From G963665215 sp963665215 (lineage in GTDB: Bacteria; Chloroflexota; Dehalococcoidia; Lucifugimonadales; CAUZJF01), in NCBI GenBank assembly GCA_963665215.2, contig CAXXWW010000008.1:248001-312000 (forward strand): a DNA stretch of 64,000 nucleotides, given 5' to 3'. The notes below the pieces were generated by a model, which had not been told where the DNA came from, ran no database searches, and saw only the letters and a list, made by a program, of their open reading frames with translations. The position numbers and the translations under genes were made by a program. Numbering within the stretch: the first letter of the stretch is position 1; each line of letters opens with the position of its first letter. This document shows positions 25,465 through 35,380 of this stretch, one piece after another.

Positions 25465-27187
25465 AGCCCGAATCCACCGAAGGAGGGCGTCGGGTTAGCG
25501 TCCTGAGGCGGCAAGAAGGTGCTCCTGTGCTTCTGGGATAATGGTTTTGTAGCAAAAAAACGGCCCCGGAAAAGGAGCACCCAGTAGATGCTGCCACGCA
25601 ACCACCCCGACCGGATCCAAATCACCTTCGACGACCGCCGCTTGGTGGCCAATGCCGGGCTGCTCCTTCCGGCCACCCTGGCGCGGCACCTCGGCCTGCC
25701 CGAACTCGTCCGGCAGCGCCTCGACCTGGGCGATGCCCCGGGGCGGGCGAACACGAGCGACAAGATGATGACGCTGGTGGCGTCTGCGCTGGCTGGGGGC
25801 GACTGCATTGACGACGCCGATGTGTTGCGCACCGGGGGGACGGCCTGCACCCTGGGCGGCACTCTCAAGGCGCCATCCACCCTGGGCACCTTCCTGCGCA
25901 GCTTCCGGTGGGGCCACGTCCGTCAACTCGACCGGGTGAGCCGCGAGTTGCTGGCCCGGGCTTGGCAGGCCGGGGCGGGACCCGGCGACGGGCCCCTGAC
26001 CATTGACCTGGACTCCACCATCTGCGAGACCTACGGACTGGCCAAGGAGGGCGCCCGCCACCACGGCTATACCGGCAAGCGGGGCTACCACCCGCTGCTG
26101 GCCATCGCCGCCGGCACCGGAGACGTGCTGATGTCCCGGCTGCGCGAGGGCCGGGCCAACACCGCCCGCGGCGCCGCCCACTTCCTGCGGGAGACGGTGG
26201 GACGGGTGCGCTACGCCGGGGCCAACGGACGACTCACGCTACGGGCCGACAGCGGGTTCTACACTCATGGCGTGGTATCCGTCTGCCGCAAGATGGATGT
26301 CCGCTTCTCCATCACCATCCGCCAGCACAAAAGCCTGCACAATCTCATCGAGGCGATACCCGAAGATGCCTGGACGCCGATTCCTTACTGGATGGACGGC
26401 GCCGCCGATGTGGCCGAGACCACCTGCACCCCCTTCCAGGCCGAGGCGGACGCCGCGCCGGTACGGCTCATCGTCCGGCGGGTGAAGCCGACGCCCGGTT
26501 CCCAACTGGCCCTCTTCGCCAAATACAGCTATCATGGCTTCATCACCGACCGGGACGGGGAGTTGCTCGAACTGGAGGCTGACCATCGCCGCCACGCCGA
26601 GATCGAGAATGCCATACGCGACCTCAAGTACGGCGTCGGGCTGAACCATCTCCCCTCGGGCCGCTTCGCCGCCAACGGCGCCTGGCTGGCCGTCCAGACG
26701 ATGGCCCACAACCTCGCCCGCTGGACGGCGCGGATCGGTCTGGGAGAGCGGATAGCCACCACCAAGACCCTCCGGCGGCGGTTCTTCTCCCTGGCCGGAC
26801 GGCTCACCCGCTCGGCACGCCGGTTGACCCTGCATCTTCCGGATCGCTGGCCTTGGGCTGAGAAGTTCAGCCGCGCCTTGGCCCGGCTGCGAGCCATTCC
26901 ACTCCCGGCCTGACGGCACCGTCGGCGACCGACCCACCCACCGGACAACCGAAGATCCCCGCAGACTCGTGCCAGCCCGGTCCGAGAGAGTTCCCTGCTG
27001 CGTATTCTCTCGCCATCCCGCGCATCGCAGCTCCCGCAGACGGCCATAGGGGCCCCTGTGCGGCGATGAAGACCGTCCGCCGACCTCCCTACCCCAAATG
27101 GAACCCAGGCTATTTCCCCTGTAGCTCCCTCACCCCCCTTCCGCTTTCCTCACGCCGTCCATCCGTGTCCTTCGGTGGATTCGGGCT
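25465..27187 (+). mobile_element. IS1380-family insertion sequence, copy 2 (1723 bp)
   Basis: Same ends as copy 1, and of the Leu/ATCCG sublineage. It lies 86 bp right of the IS630 copy. Outer bases read TAA on the left and TTA on the right, so they do not match exactly. Confidence 0.93.
25588..26913 (+). CDS. IS1380-family DDE transposase (copy 2)
   Basis: 441 residues, intact. It differs from copy 1 by Leu for Val in GGTLKAPST; all catalytic acids are kept. Confidence 0.93.
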   Translation: MLPRNHPDRIQITFDDRRLVANAGLLLPATLARHLGLPELVRQRLDLGDAPGRANTSDKMMTLVASALAGGDCIDDADVLRTGGTACTLGGTLKAPSTLGTFLRSFRWGHVRQLDRVSRELLARAWQAGAGPGDGPLTIDLDSTICETYGLAKEGARHHGYTGKRGYHPLLAIAAGTGDVLMSRLREGRANTARGAAHFLRETVGRVRYAGANGRLTLRADSGFYTHGVVSVCRKMDVRFSITIRQHKSLHNLIEAIPEDAWTPIPYWMDGAADVAETTCTPFQAEADAAPVRLIVRRVKPTPGSQLALFAKYSYHGFITDRDGELLELEADHRRHAEIENAIRDLKYGVGLNHLPSGRFAANGAWLAVQTMAHNLARWTARIGLGERIATTKTLRRRFFSLAGRLTRSARRLTLHLPDRWPWAEKFSRALARLRAIPLPA

Positions 27188-27199
27188 TATGCTGGCCTG

Positions 27200-27230
27200 C
27201 GTAGGGGCAGGTTTGAAACCTGCCCCTACG
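27200..27230. repeat. 31-bp perfect hairpin repeat
   Basis: CGTAGGGGCAGGTTT and AAACCTGCCCCTACG are exact inverse copies around a single G. It is a free-standing stem of REP type lying 13 bp right of the IS and about 120 bp after the dioxygenase gene end. It may act as a terminator or as a mobile palindrome. Confidence 0.8.
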
Positions 27231-27349
27231 GTACGGTTTCGTCGTGGGCGCATAACACGTTCCCCAACACCTTGTCTGGTGTCGCACTAGGGGATTCGAT
27301 CAGACGAGGGTCTGTAGCAGTGACGACGTGTTAACGTAGCGAGTTATTA

Positions 27350-28192
27350 CTATCTGCGGGCGGGCTCGTCCATTTCTCTTCTGGCAATTCGGCTCAACTC
27401 GGCCAGATGGTCGTCGTTGGCCAGACGTTGTTCCAGGTGGACCATACGCTCCGGGCTGGCGGTATTGATCATGGTGTGGCCATATGCTCGCTCAGCCCAA
27501 AACCTCGATAGATTCCCGATATTGGTGCGAAGAATGTCCAGTTCGTCGTCAGGATACCGGGGCTCAAGCACTATCGTGAACATACGGCGACGGGTCCCTC
27601 CGCCGAACGATGCGTGCTTGATCCGACGGTCGAAGCAGACGAGATCGCCCGGCTCGGACTCCAACGCGAACCCAGGCACTTCGCTGCCGTGGATGCCTAG
27701 AGCTTCCTCGGTACGCGGCTCGCGTTGGGAGGGCATCATGTCCTTTAAGGACGTCGCAAAGTCGTCGCCGGTCTTGTGGCTACCCGGAATCACCCTGAGG
27801 CAGCCAGAGTCTTTCGTGACCGCATCCAGGTAGAACGCGGCCTTGATCGTTGGCTTGGGACGGTTGAAGTCCGAGTGCCAGGAGGTGTCGCCGACGTAGA
27901 AGTTGCCGTCGCTCAGTGTGTAGTTGTAGTCGTCGCCCAGGATCGCAGAGGCGATGCCGTCGAGGCGCCGATCGTCTATCAGTCCGCAGAGATACCCATC
28001 CTGGTCGATAAACGGCACGAGGGCTGATCTAAGCTTATGGTCGTGGACCTGGCCCTGGTGTCCGCCACCGTGGTCCGCCCAGACCCGTTCGAAGGATTCG
28101 GTGATACGGCCAATGTCGGCGGCAAACAGGCCCGGGAAGCGGAGGAAGCCGAACGTGTCGAAGAAGCGAAGTTGCTGTTCTGTCAGGCTCAT
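27350..28192 (-). CDS. Phytanoyl-CoA dioxygenase (PhyH) family protein, 1
   Basis: 280 residues of the Fe(II)/2-oxoglutarate oxygenase superfamily. The iron ligands are His and Asp in WHSDFN and the distal His in RIKHASFGGGTRR; the Arg after it probably binds 2-oxoglutarate. FFDTFGFLRFPGLF is the family start, and CLRVIPGSHK is conserved in PhyH proteins. They hydroxylate small organic substrates; expanded sets occur in marine heterotrophs. The substrate is unknown. It stands between two IS elements. Confidence 0.87.
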   Translation of the reverse strand: MSLTEQQLRFFDTFGFLRFPGLFAADIGRITESFERVWADHGGGHQGQVHDHKLRSALVPFIDQDGYLCGLIDDRRLDGIASAILGDDYNYTLSDGNFYVGDTSWHSDFNRPKPTIKAAFYLDAVTKDSGCLRVIPGSHKTGDDFATSLKDMMPSQREPRTEEALGIHGSEVPGFALESEPGDLVCFDRRIKHASFGGGTRRRMFTIVLEPRYPDDELDILRTNIGNLSRFWAERAYGHTMINTASPERMVHLEQRLANDDHLAELSRIARREMDEPARR

Positions 28193-28581
28193 GTCTGCTC
28201 CCTCGGTTCGATTCAGTATGAGTACCGGTCGTTCGCGGGTACTTTATGGGCATGCTACAACGCTGTCAATGGACTTACATCATGGCGTCATCGCGGAAGG
28301 AGCCAAGTGCATGGGCTCGACGTGGGCTTACGGAGACTCTCGCACCGCAGGTCCGTCCTGATGTCGGTAGCAGATTGCTCGGTGGCCCTGAGTTCTAGAT
28401 CCAACTAAGGTCTGGAGCCGTCACGTCAATGTTAACGTAGCCCTATAAGAACTGTGAACTCCAAAGGACTGCGTTAACAGCACCCACACACAGGTCCCTC
28501 TGCTGCAGGTTATCGGCTACCCCGCGGCAGGGCGCTACATCTTCCCAATCCTGAACACCTTCGTCCCGCAGACTGGACACT
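28193..28581. other. 389-bp intergenic region upstream of the dioxygenase gene
   Basis: No gene recognised. It holds the 5' region of the dioxygenase gene and ends at the IS256-family copy. Short open frames lack protein character. Confidence 0.4.
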
Positions 28582-29949
28582 GAGGTATCTTCAAAAAGTG
28601 TGTAAACAGTCAGGCGGTGTACCCTCTCTCTGAACAACACGGGCTCGAGGCCCAAGAGAGGAGATAGACCGCCCATGAGGAAGGAAAGCACTGAGAGTAG
28701 GTCGGAGTCAAGGCCGGAGTGGGAGCAGTTGGAGGATTGGGTGCGAAGCCAGGTCCAGAGGCTGATCCAGGAGTTGCTGGAGGAGGAGGTGACGGCGTTT
28801 CTGGGAAGGGCGAAGTCGGCGCTCAGATCCGACTCGGACAACGATACCGGCTATCGGAACGGATACGGCAGAGCCCGGAGGCTTACGCTGAGTTCGGGAA
28901 CGATACAGCTGAGGCGGCCGCGAGTCCGCGATACCGAGGAGCAGTTCGAGAGCCGGCTGCTGCCGCTGTTCGTCAACAGGACCAGGAAGGTTGCTGAGTT
29001 GATCCCCGAGCTGTACCTGCACGGTCTATCCGAAGGCGACTTCGATCTGGCTTTGCGGGGGCTGCTGGGAGAGGACGCACCGGTATCGGCGAGCACGGTG
29101 GCCCGGTTGAAGGATAAGTGGAACGATGAGCTTGCCCAATGGCGCAGCCGGCCCCTCGATGACCTGGAAGTGGTCTACATGTGGGTGGATGGAGTCTACG
29201 TCAAGGCTGGTCTTGAGAAGGAGAAGGCGGCGGTACTGGTGGTGATGGCGGCCCTGAGCGACGGGAGCAAGGTGGTGGTGAGCGCTGTTCCCGGATACAG
29301 GGAGTCCACAGAGAACTGGTCCGAGGTGCTCAGGGACATCAAGCGCCGGGGCTTGAGCTGCCCGAGGCTGGTGGTTGGAGACGGACACCTGGGCATCTGG
29401 GGAGCTCTGCGCAACGTCTATCCGCAGGCGGCAGAGCAACGCTGCTGGAACCACAAGATCGTAAACGTGCTCGCCAAGCTTCCAAAGCGACAACAGGACC
29501 AGGCCAAGCTCATGCTGCGTACTATCCCCTACGCGCCGACTCGGACAGAGGCTGAGCGGCTCAGGACGGTGTTCACCAGGTGGTGCGGCGACCATTCCTA
29601 CGAGGCGGCCTCAGAGGCCTTGGAGCGGGACTGGGACCGCATGGTCACCTTCTATGACTTCCCAAAGGAGCACTGGGGGCACCTTCGCACGACGAACCCG
29701 GTAGAATCACCCTTCGCGGCCCTCAGGCTTCGGACCGATGCCGCCAAGCGCTACAAGAGGGTCGATCGGGCGATAGCGGTGATCTGGAAAATGTTGATGG
29801 TCGCCGAACAGCGCTTCAGGCGTCTGAAGGCCCCTGAGTTGATCGAAGACGTCTATCTCGGTGCACAGTATGCGGATGGAATCGCCATTGAATCAACGGC
29901 TGAGAAGGTCGCCGCCTGATGTCGTTTACACACCTATTGACGTAACCTC
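28582..29949 (+). mobile_element. IS256-family insertion sequence, copy 1 (1368 bp)
   Basis: The ends GAGGTATCTTCAAAAAGTG and (inverse) GAGGTTACGTCAATAGGTG pair at 21 of 26 positions. The flanks CTGGACACT and GACGATCTC do not match, so this copy lacks a target duplication. That suggests the surrounding DNA was rearranged after insertion. Four further copies are at 31756, 41988, 44366 and 48089. Confidence 0.93.
28675..29919 (+). CDS. IS256-family (mutator-type) transposase, copy 1
   Basis: 414 residues. The catalytic Asp in YMWVDGVYVKAG and Asp in LVVGDGHLGIWG, and the conserved QRCWNHKIVNVLAKLP, mark the mutator-type DDE fold, whose last catalytic residue is a Glu in the C-terminal helical region. 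The N-terminal third (EEEVTAFLGRAKS, YRNGY) is the DNA-binding part. Intact. It has Gln in KRQQDQAK, as do copies 3 and 5. Confidence 0.93.
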   Translation: MRKESTESRSESRPEWEQLEDWVRSQVQRLIQELLEEEVTAFLGRAKSALRSDSDNDTGYRNGYGRARRLTLSSGTIQLRRPRVRDTEEQFESRLLPLFVNRTRKVAELIPELYLHGLSEGDFDLALRGLLGEDAPVSASTVARLKDKWNDELAQWRSRPLDDLEVVYMWVDGVYVKAGLEKEKAAVLVVMAALSDGSKVVVSAVPGYRESTENWSEVLRDIKRRGLSCPRLVVGDGHLGIWGALRNVYPQAAEQRCWNHKIVNVLAKLPKRQQDQAKLMLRTIPYAPTRTEAERLRTVFTRWCGDHSYEAASEALERDWDRMVTFYDFPKEHWGHLRTTNPVESPFAALRLRTDAAKRYKRVDRAIAVIWKMLMVAEQRFRRLKAPELIEDVYLGAQYADGIAIESTAEKVAA

Positions 29950-29963
29950 GACGATCTCTCCTA

Positions 29964-30140
29964 AACCGAGAGTTCCCATTCCAAACTGGGTGCATCCAGA
30001 GAGCAGACGATCCCTGGCGAGGGTGATGGTACGGACCCTCCGGACGGCTGTCAAACAATGACCACCCCCGCGAAATCGCCCTACATTGCGCGGGGGTGTC
30101 GTGCAGGAAAGAGGACGAGGAGGTGGCCCGACCTCAACCG
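29964..30140 (+). repeat. Dispersed repeat family R, copy a
   Basis: It starts ACCGAGAGTTCCCATTCCAA and continues through ATGGTACGGACCCTCCGGAC, GCTGTCAAAC and ACCACCCCCGCG to AACCGGC. It aligns base by base with 40192-40370 at roughly 70%. It lies directly right of the IS256 copy. There is no coding frame. The remaining bases up to 30355 hold nothing I recognise. Confidence 0.55.
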
Positions 30141-30355
30141 GCTCGCCATGTATGAGGGCGGTTCACCCCCCAAGCGCGTGGGGACGACAGATATAAAGCC
30201 TCTCGCATCGCCTCAAGCCGCACACTGCGAGGAGGGGCGGTGCAGCGGCAGAGTGCCCCCAGATAGAAAAACACCCAAGGGCGGGCAGGTGGGAAGAACT
30301 CAACATGCCTTTTTGAGGTAGTTACCGAAGACCTGAATTCACGGTTGACAGAGCG

Positions 30356-31321
30356 CTACCTGCCATCGCCCTCGAGACGGGCGACCAGCCGCGATGTGTG
30401 AATTACGTCGCGAATGTCGGTGATCGGCGTCTTGCCGGTGCGGACGCACTCGGCGAAGTGCTGGTGCATCGTCAGGTTCCCATCGTAGGCCCGTGTGTCC
30501 CCTATCTCCGCTCCTTCGATTTCAGCGCCTGACACCGTCCGCGGTTCCTCCCCGTCCTGGTAGATCTCCAGCTGCTCGGGGATGCGCATGAAGCAGCCGA
30601 TTCCGAGGCCGTGCAGCTCCGATCTCAGGGTGCGCCCTCCAGAGGACCGGTTGGCAGTGACGATCCCGACGGCGCCGTTGGCGAACCGGATCAGGGAGTT
30701 GTAGTCGTTGGGCCGTTTCGCCTGCCGCGTGTCCTGATAGGCGTTCACTTCAACGGGTTCGCTGCCCGCCATGTAGCGCACCATATCCACTGCGTGGCAG
30801 ATGTCGCTCCACATGATGGACCGAGGGATGCGGCTCGGAGGGATCTCGGTGGCCCCCAGCATGTGCTTGGGATACTCTCCAATCGCCAGCGTCGCGGGGC
30901 CTCGCTCTTTCACCAGCCGCATCGCCTCCCGGTTGACCGCGGCATACCTGCGCTGGAAGCCGATCATGCAGTGGACGTCGTTGGCCGTCGCCGCCTCCAG
31001 CAGCTGTTGGCTCTCTTCCGGGCTCGCGCCCGCAGGCTTCTCGATGAACACGTGCTTGCCCGCGTTCATGCACTCCACGGCTATGGGGGTAATGAACGCC
31101 TCGCCCATGATTGCGTAGACCATGTCGGGGTCGACCGACTCCAGCATCTCCCGGTAGTCGCCGAAGGATCGGGGAATGTTGTAGGCGTCCACGACGGTCG
31201 CCATCCTCTCCTCGTCCAGCTCAGCGACAGCCTCGATGGATGTATCGTTCAGGCGATTGACGTTCGGGTAGTGAGCGCCCTGGGCCCGTCTGCCCGCGCC
31301 TATGAATGCCGCTCTCAGCAT
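30356..31321 (-). CDS. Gfo/Idh/MocA-family NAD(P)-dependent oxidoreductase, 1
   Basis: 321 residues. The Rossmann start AAFIGAGRRAQGAHYPNV, then GKHVFIEKPAG with the family's catalytic Lys, and the C-terminal beta-sheet domain with SLIRFANGAVGIVTANRS place it in this family, which oxidises or reduces sugars, inositols and related alcohols. SDICHAVDMVRYMAG carries the conserved His-x-x-D pair near the active site. The length is slightly short for the family (330-390). The substrate is unknown. It faces away from the PHP fragment. Confidence 0.85.
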   Translation of the reverse strand: MLRAAFIGAGRRAQGAHYPNVNRLNDTSIEAVAELDEERMATVVDAYNIPRSFGDYREMLESVDPDMVYAIMGEAFITPIAVECMNAGKHVFIEKPAGASPEESQQLLEAATANDVHCMIGFQRRYAAVNREAMRLVKERGPATLAIGEYPKHMLGATEIPPSRIPRSIMWSDICHAVDMVRYMAGSEPVEVNAYQDTRQAKRPNDYNSLIRFANGAVGIVTANRSSGGRTLRSELHGLGIGCFMRIPEQLEIYQDGEEPRTVSGAEIEGAEIGDTRAYDGNLTMHQHFAECVRTGKTPITDIRDVIHTSRLVARLEGDGR

Positions 31322-31471
31322 GGTTCGTCTCCTTCGCTGTGGAAAATGGGGGGGTGCCTACCTCGGCGGGATTATAGACGACCACTCGATACGGGTCAAC
31401 GCCGCTTGTAATTATTCACTTGAGGTCATACAGTTCCCTAACGGCGCGAGGCGCCCGAGAAAGGTTCAGCC

Positions 31472-31573
31472 ATGAGCGAAGCGAATTGGTACAAGGGCAA
31501 CCTGCACACCCACACGACAGAGTCGGACGGCGCCGCCCAGCCGGAGAAGGCCGGCCAGGTGATTCTCAAGTAG
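31472..31573 (+). pseudogene. 5' fragment of a PHP-domain phosphoesterase gene
   Basis: ATG 31472 gives MSEANWYKGNLHTHTTESDG, the exact opening of PHP-domain proteins in which HTHT and SDG are metal-binding motifs. The reading ends at TAG after 33 codons (AAQPEKAGQVILK), where about 200 or more residues should follow. The gene was cut, and the 140 bases to the right are unrelated. Confidence 0.7.
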
Positions 31574-31755
31574 GAACAAGTTGGTTTTCCAGGATAGCTG
31601 GCTGTGTGATTAGGACGCCTTCGCAGATGCACGCCACGATCAACTAGTTTACGAAGTTTCCGGTGGAATATGAGAAGACGAATAGTGGGATTAGCCGAAC
31701 GGACGGTGAGTAAGATTGGATAGCTCTGCGGTTGCGGATATTCCCAAGGCTGACC

Positions 31756-33123
31756 GAGGTATCTTCAAAAAGTGTGTAAACAGTCAGGCGGTGTACCCTC
31801 TCTCTGAACAACACGGGCTCGAGGCCCAAGAGAGGAGATAGACCGCCCATGAGGAAGGAAAGCACTGAGAGTAGGTCGGAGTCAAGGCCGGAGTGGGAGC
31901 AGTTGGAGGATTGGGTGCGAAGCCAGGTCCAGAGGCTGATCCAGGAGTTGCTGGAGGAGGAGGTGACGGCGTTTCTGGGAAGGGCGAAGTCGGCGCTCAG
32001 ATCCGACTCGGACAACGATACCGGCTATCGGAACGGATACGGCAGAGCCCGGAGGCTTACGCTGAGTTCGGGAACGATACAGCTGAGGCGGCCGCGAGTC
32101 CGCGATACCGAGGAGCAGTTCGAGAGCCGGCTGCTGCCGCTGTTCGTCAACAGGACCAGGAAGGTTGCTGAGTTGATCCCCGAGCTGTACCTGCACGGTC
32201 TATCCGAAGGCGACTTCGATCTGGCTTTGCGGGGGCTGCTGGGAGAGGACGCACCGGTATCGGCGAGCACGGTGGCCCGGTTGAAGGATAAGTGGAACGA
32301 TGAGCTTGCCCAATGGCGCAGCCGGCCCCTCGATGACCTGGAAGTGGTCTACATGTGGGTGGATGGAGTCTACGTCAAGGCTGGTCTTGAGAAGGAGAAG
32401 GCGGCGGTACTGGTGGTGATGGCGGCCCTGAGCGACGGGAGCAAGGTGGTGGTGAGCGCTGTTCCCGGATACAGGGAGTCCACAGAGAACTGGTCCGAGG
32501 TGCTCAGGGACATCAAGCGCCGGGGCTTGAGCTGCCCGAGGCTGGTGGTTGGAGACGGACACCTGGGCATCTGGGGAGCTCTGCGCAACGTCTATCCGCA
32601 GGCGGCAGAGCAACGCTGCTGGAACCACAAGATCGTAAACGTGCTCGCCAAGCTTCCAAAGCGACGACAGGACCAGGCCAAGCTCATGCTGCGTACTATC
32701 CCCTACGCGCCGACTCGGACAGAGGCTGAGCGGCTCAGGACGGTGTTCACCAGGTGGTGCGGCGACCATTCCTACGAGGCGGCCTCAGAGGCCTTGGAGC
32801 GGGACTGGGACCGCATGGTCACCTTCTATGACTTCCCAAAGGAGCACTGGGGGCACCTTCGCACGACGAACCCGGTAGAATCACCCTTCGCGGCCCTCAG
32901 GCTTCGGACCGATGCCGCCAAGCGCTACAAGAGGGTCGATCGGGCGATAGCGGTGATCTGGAAAATGTTGATGGTCGCCGAACAGCGCTTCAGGCGTCTG
33001 AAGGCCCCTGAGTTGATCGAAGACGTCTATCTCGGTGCACAGTATGCGGATGGAATCGCCATTGAATCAACGGCTGAGAAGGTCGCCGCCTGATGTCGTT
33101 TACACACCTATTGACGTAACCTC
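31756..33123 (+). mobile_element. IS256-family insertion sequence, copy 2 (1368 bp), in the adenosine deaminase gene
   Basis: Flanked by the perfect 9-bp target duplication AGGCTGACC (31747-31755 and 33124-33132). This is the cleanest insertion of the family here and fixes its ends. Confidence 0.95.
31849..33093 (+). CDS. IS256-family transposase, copy 2
   Basis: 414 residues, intact. It has Arg in KRRQDQAK, a change shared only with copy 4, which hints that one derives from the other or from a common source. Confidence 0.93.
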   Translation: MRKESTESRSESRPEWEQLEDWVRSQVQRLIQELLEEEVTAFLGRAKSALRSDSDNDTGYRNGYGRARRLTLSSGTIQLRRPRVRDTEEQFESRLLPLFVNRTRKVAELIPELYLHGLSEGDFDLALRGLLGEDAPVSASTVARLKDKWNDELAQWRSRPLDDLEVVYMWVDGVYVKAGLEKEKAAVLVVMAALSDGSKVVVSAVPGYRESTENWSEVLRDIKRRGLSCPRLVVGDGHLGIWGALRNVYPQAAEQRCWNHKIVNVLAKLPKRRQDQAKLMLRTIPYAPTRTEAERLRTVFTRWCGDHSYEAASEALERDWDRMVTFYDFPKEHWGHLRTTNPVESPFAALRLRTDAAKRYKRVDRAIAVIWKMLMVAEQRFRRLKAPELIEDVYLGAQYADGIAIESTAEKVAA

Positions 33124-34025
33124 AGGCTGACCTCCATAGGCACGCCGAGACGTATGCTCACCTCGATCGTCTGATCGCCACTAGCAATAACCGGCTTCCC
33201 TATGATTGGGAGGACTCGATGAAGCGTCTGGCCGAGTTACCTCCAGGGATGCCACGCGTCGCGCAACTCAACGGCGATCTCGACACCGGTGAGCTACATG
33301 ACCTCGCCGTGAACTACGTACACTTCGCCCAATTCGTCACCACTATGCTGGAAGAGGCTGCGAGGGAGGGGGCTGTGCTCGTCGAGGTCCGCTTTGGGGT
33401 TGGGGCCGGGCTAGGGCCACGCCATATGTCCCTGTTCCGTGAAGCGGAGCGACGGGTCCGCAAGCGATACCCATACTTCTATGCCGAGGCAATCGCGGTG
33501 ATATTTGTTCCGTCGGATGGCGGACCGGAGGCGTTTGAGACCATCCTGCGCGCACGTGATCAAGGACTTGCAGGAATTGATTTCGTCCCAGCCCCCTACG
33601 ATTCCGAGGCCGATTGGACCGAGACCTACGGGTGGGCGGAGCGGGCGGCCGGGGTAGGCCTTGGCATCACTTGTCCATGTCGGGGAGTTCTCAACCGCTA
33701 ACATCACGTCAGCCCTGCGTTTTCCAGGTATCAAGCGGATCGGTCACGGAGTGCACGCGGCAGCCAAAACTGAACTACTAAAAGAGGTCGCAAACTCGGG
33801 CGTCACCGTCGAATGCTGTCTCACTTCGAACGTAGTCCTGGGCGCAGTATCATCGCTGGAGGAGCATCCGATTCGTAGCTTTATCCAGGCGGGAATACCG
33901 GTAACCCTGAACTCAGACGACCCAGTGCGGCTCTGTACTAGTGGTCCAACATCATTGAAATGAATACCATGATAGTCATTGTTCCTCTTGGGGGTTCAAT
34001 CGTAACGTTGAACCGAGGAGGAACC

Positions 34026-35380
34026 ATGATGTCTACCAAGAAGTACCGTATCAGACTGACTACCGACGAACAACAGGAACTCAACGCCTTGGTCTCACGC
34101 GGTCGGGCTGCGGCGTACAAACAGACCCATGCGCGCATTCTGCTGATGAGCGATGAGTCACGCTCGGACGGGGGAATGAAGGACGCGGACATCACCAGCG
34201 CGCTCGGTGTGGGACAGTCAACGGTCGAGCGAATACGCAAGCGCTGTGTGGAGGAGGGGGTCGAGTCTGCGCTGAATCGCAAAAAGCAACTGCGTCGGCG
34301 TCAAAAGAGACTGGACGGCGAAGGTGAAGCACGGTTGATAGCGATGGCCTGCGGGGAACCGCCGGAGGGGCGTGCCAGTTGGACCCTGAAGCTGTTGGCT
34401 GACCAGTTGGTCGAGTGTGAGATAGTCGGGACCATTAGCACCGAGACGGTTCGCCAGGCGCTTAAAAAAAAACGAACTGAAGCCGTGGCTGAAGCAGAGT
34501 TGGTGCATCCCGCCCGGTCAGAGCGCGGAGTTTGTGTGCGCGATGGAAGACGTACTGGAGGTCTACCAACGGCCGTACGATGGGAATGAGGTTCTGGTGT
34601 GCATGGATGAGACGAGCAAACAGCAAGTCAAGGAGACGCGAGTGCCGCGTCCCGCAGCGCCCGGCTTATCGGCGGCATACGACTACGAATACGAGCGCAA
34701 TGGAGTGAGCAGCCTGTTCATGCTGTTTGCACCGTTGGACGGATGGCGCCGAGTCGAGGTCAGAGAGCGTCGCACGAAGGTGGACTGGGCGCATGTGATA
34801 AAGGAACTGGTCGACGAGGACTACCCTGACAGAGACCGGATCGTGCTGGTAATGGACAATCTCAACACTCACAAGCTGTCCTCGCTATACGAGGCATTCG
34901 AGCCTGCTGAGGCGAGGCGTATAGCTGAGCGACTACACTCCCAAACACGGGAGTTGGTTGAATATGGCGGAGATAGAGATCGGTGTGCTGGCTCGACAGT
35001 GCCTGGACCGACGGATTGCCAATCAAGACATCCTGCGCGGCGAGGTCAATGCTTGGCAGAATCAACGCAACCGGGATGTGATACGAGTGGATTGGCGCTT
35101 CACTACCGAGGATGCGCGCATCAAGCTAAAGTCACTCTACCTGGAGATACACTACACCCCCAAACACGGGAGTTGGTTGAATATGGCGGAGATAGAGATC
35201 GGTGTGCTGGCTCGACAGTGCCTGGACCGACGGATTGCCAATCAAGACATCCTGCGCGGCGAGGTCAATGCTTGGCAGAATCAACGCAACCGGGATGTGA
35301 TACGAGTGGATTGGCGCTTCACTACCGAGGATGCGCGCATCAAGCTAAAGTCACTCTACCCATCAATACAAAAACGTTGA
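34026..35380 (+). pseudogene. IS630-family transposase, copy 2, inactivated by a duplication/deletion
   Basis: Identical in layout to copy 1 (frame change at the A9 run) up to GCGAC at about 34933. There 11 bases are missing, shifting the frame, and a full 219-bp unit is then repeated. The third catalytic residue (Glu in NMAEIEIG) is therefore encoded only out of frame, twice. The two Asp motifs remain. This copy should not make active enzyme, though copy 1 might move it. Confidence 0.85.
34933..35359 (+). repeat. 219-bp tandem duplication inside IS630 copy 2
   Basis: The unit 35141-35359 (CTGGAGATACACTACAC ... AAGTCACTCTAC) repeats 34933-35140. The first unit lacks 11 bases at its start (TGGAGATACAC). 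The short direct repeat ACAC/TACAC at the junction could have guided slippage. Confidence 0.9.

Noticed and set aside
27322..28440. Direct repeat TGTTAACGTAGC on both sides of the first dioxygenase gene
   Set aside because: A 12-base match is expected many times by chance in 64 kb, and there are no inverted ends next to it.
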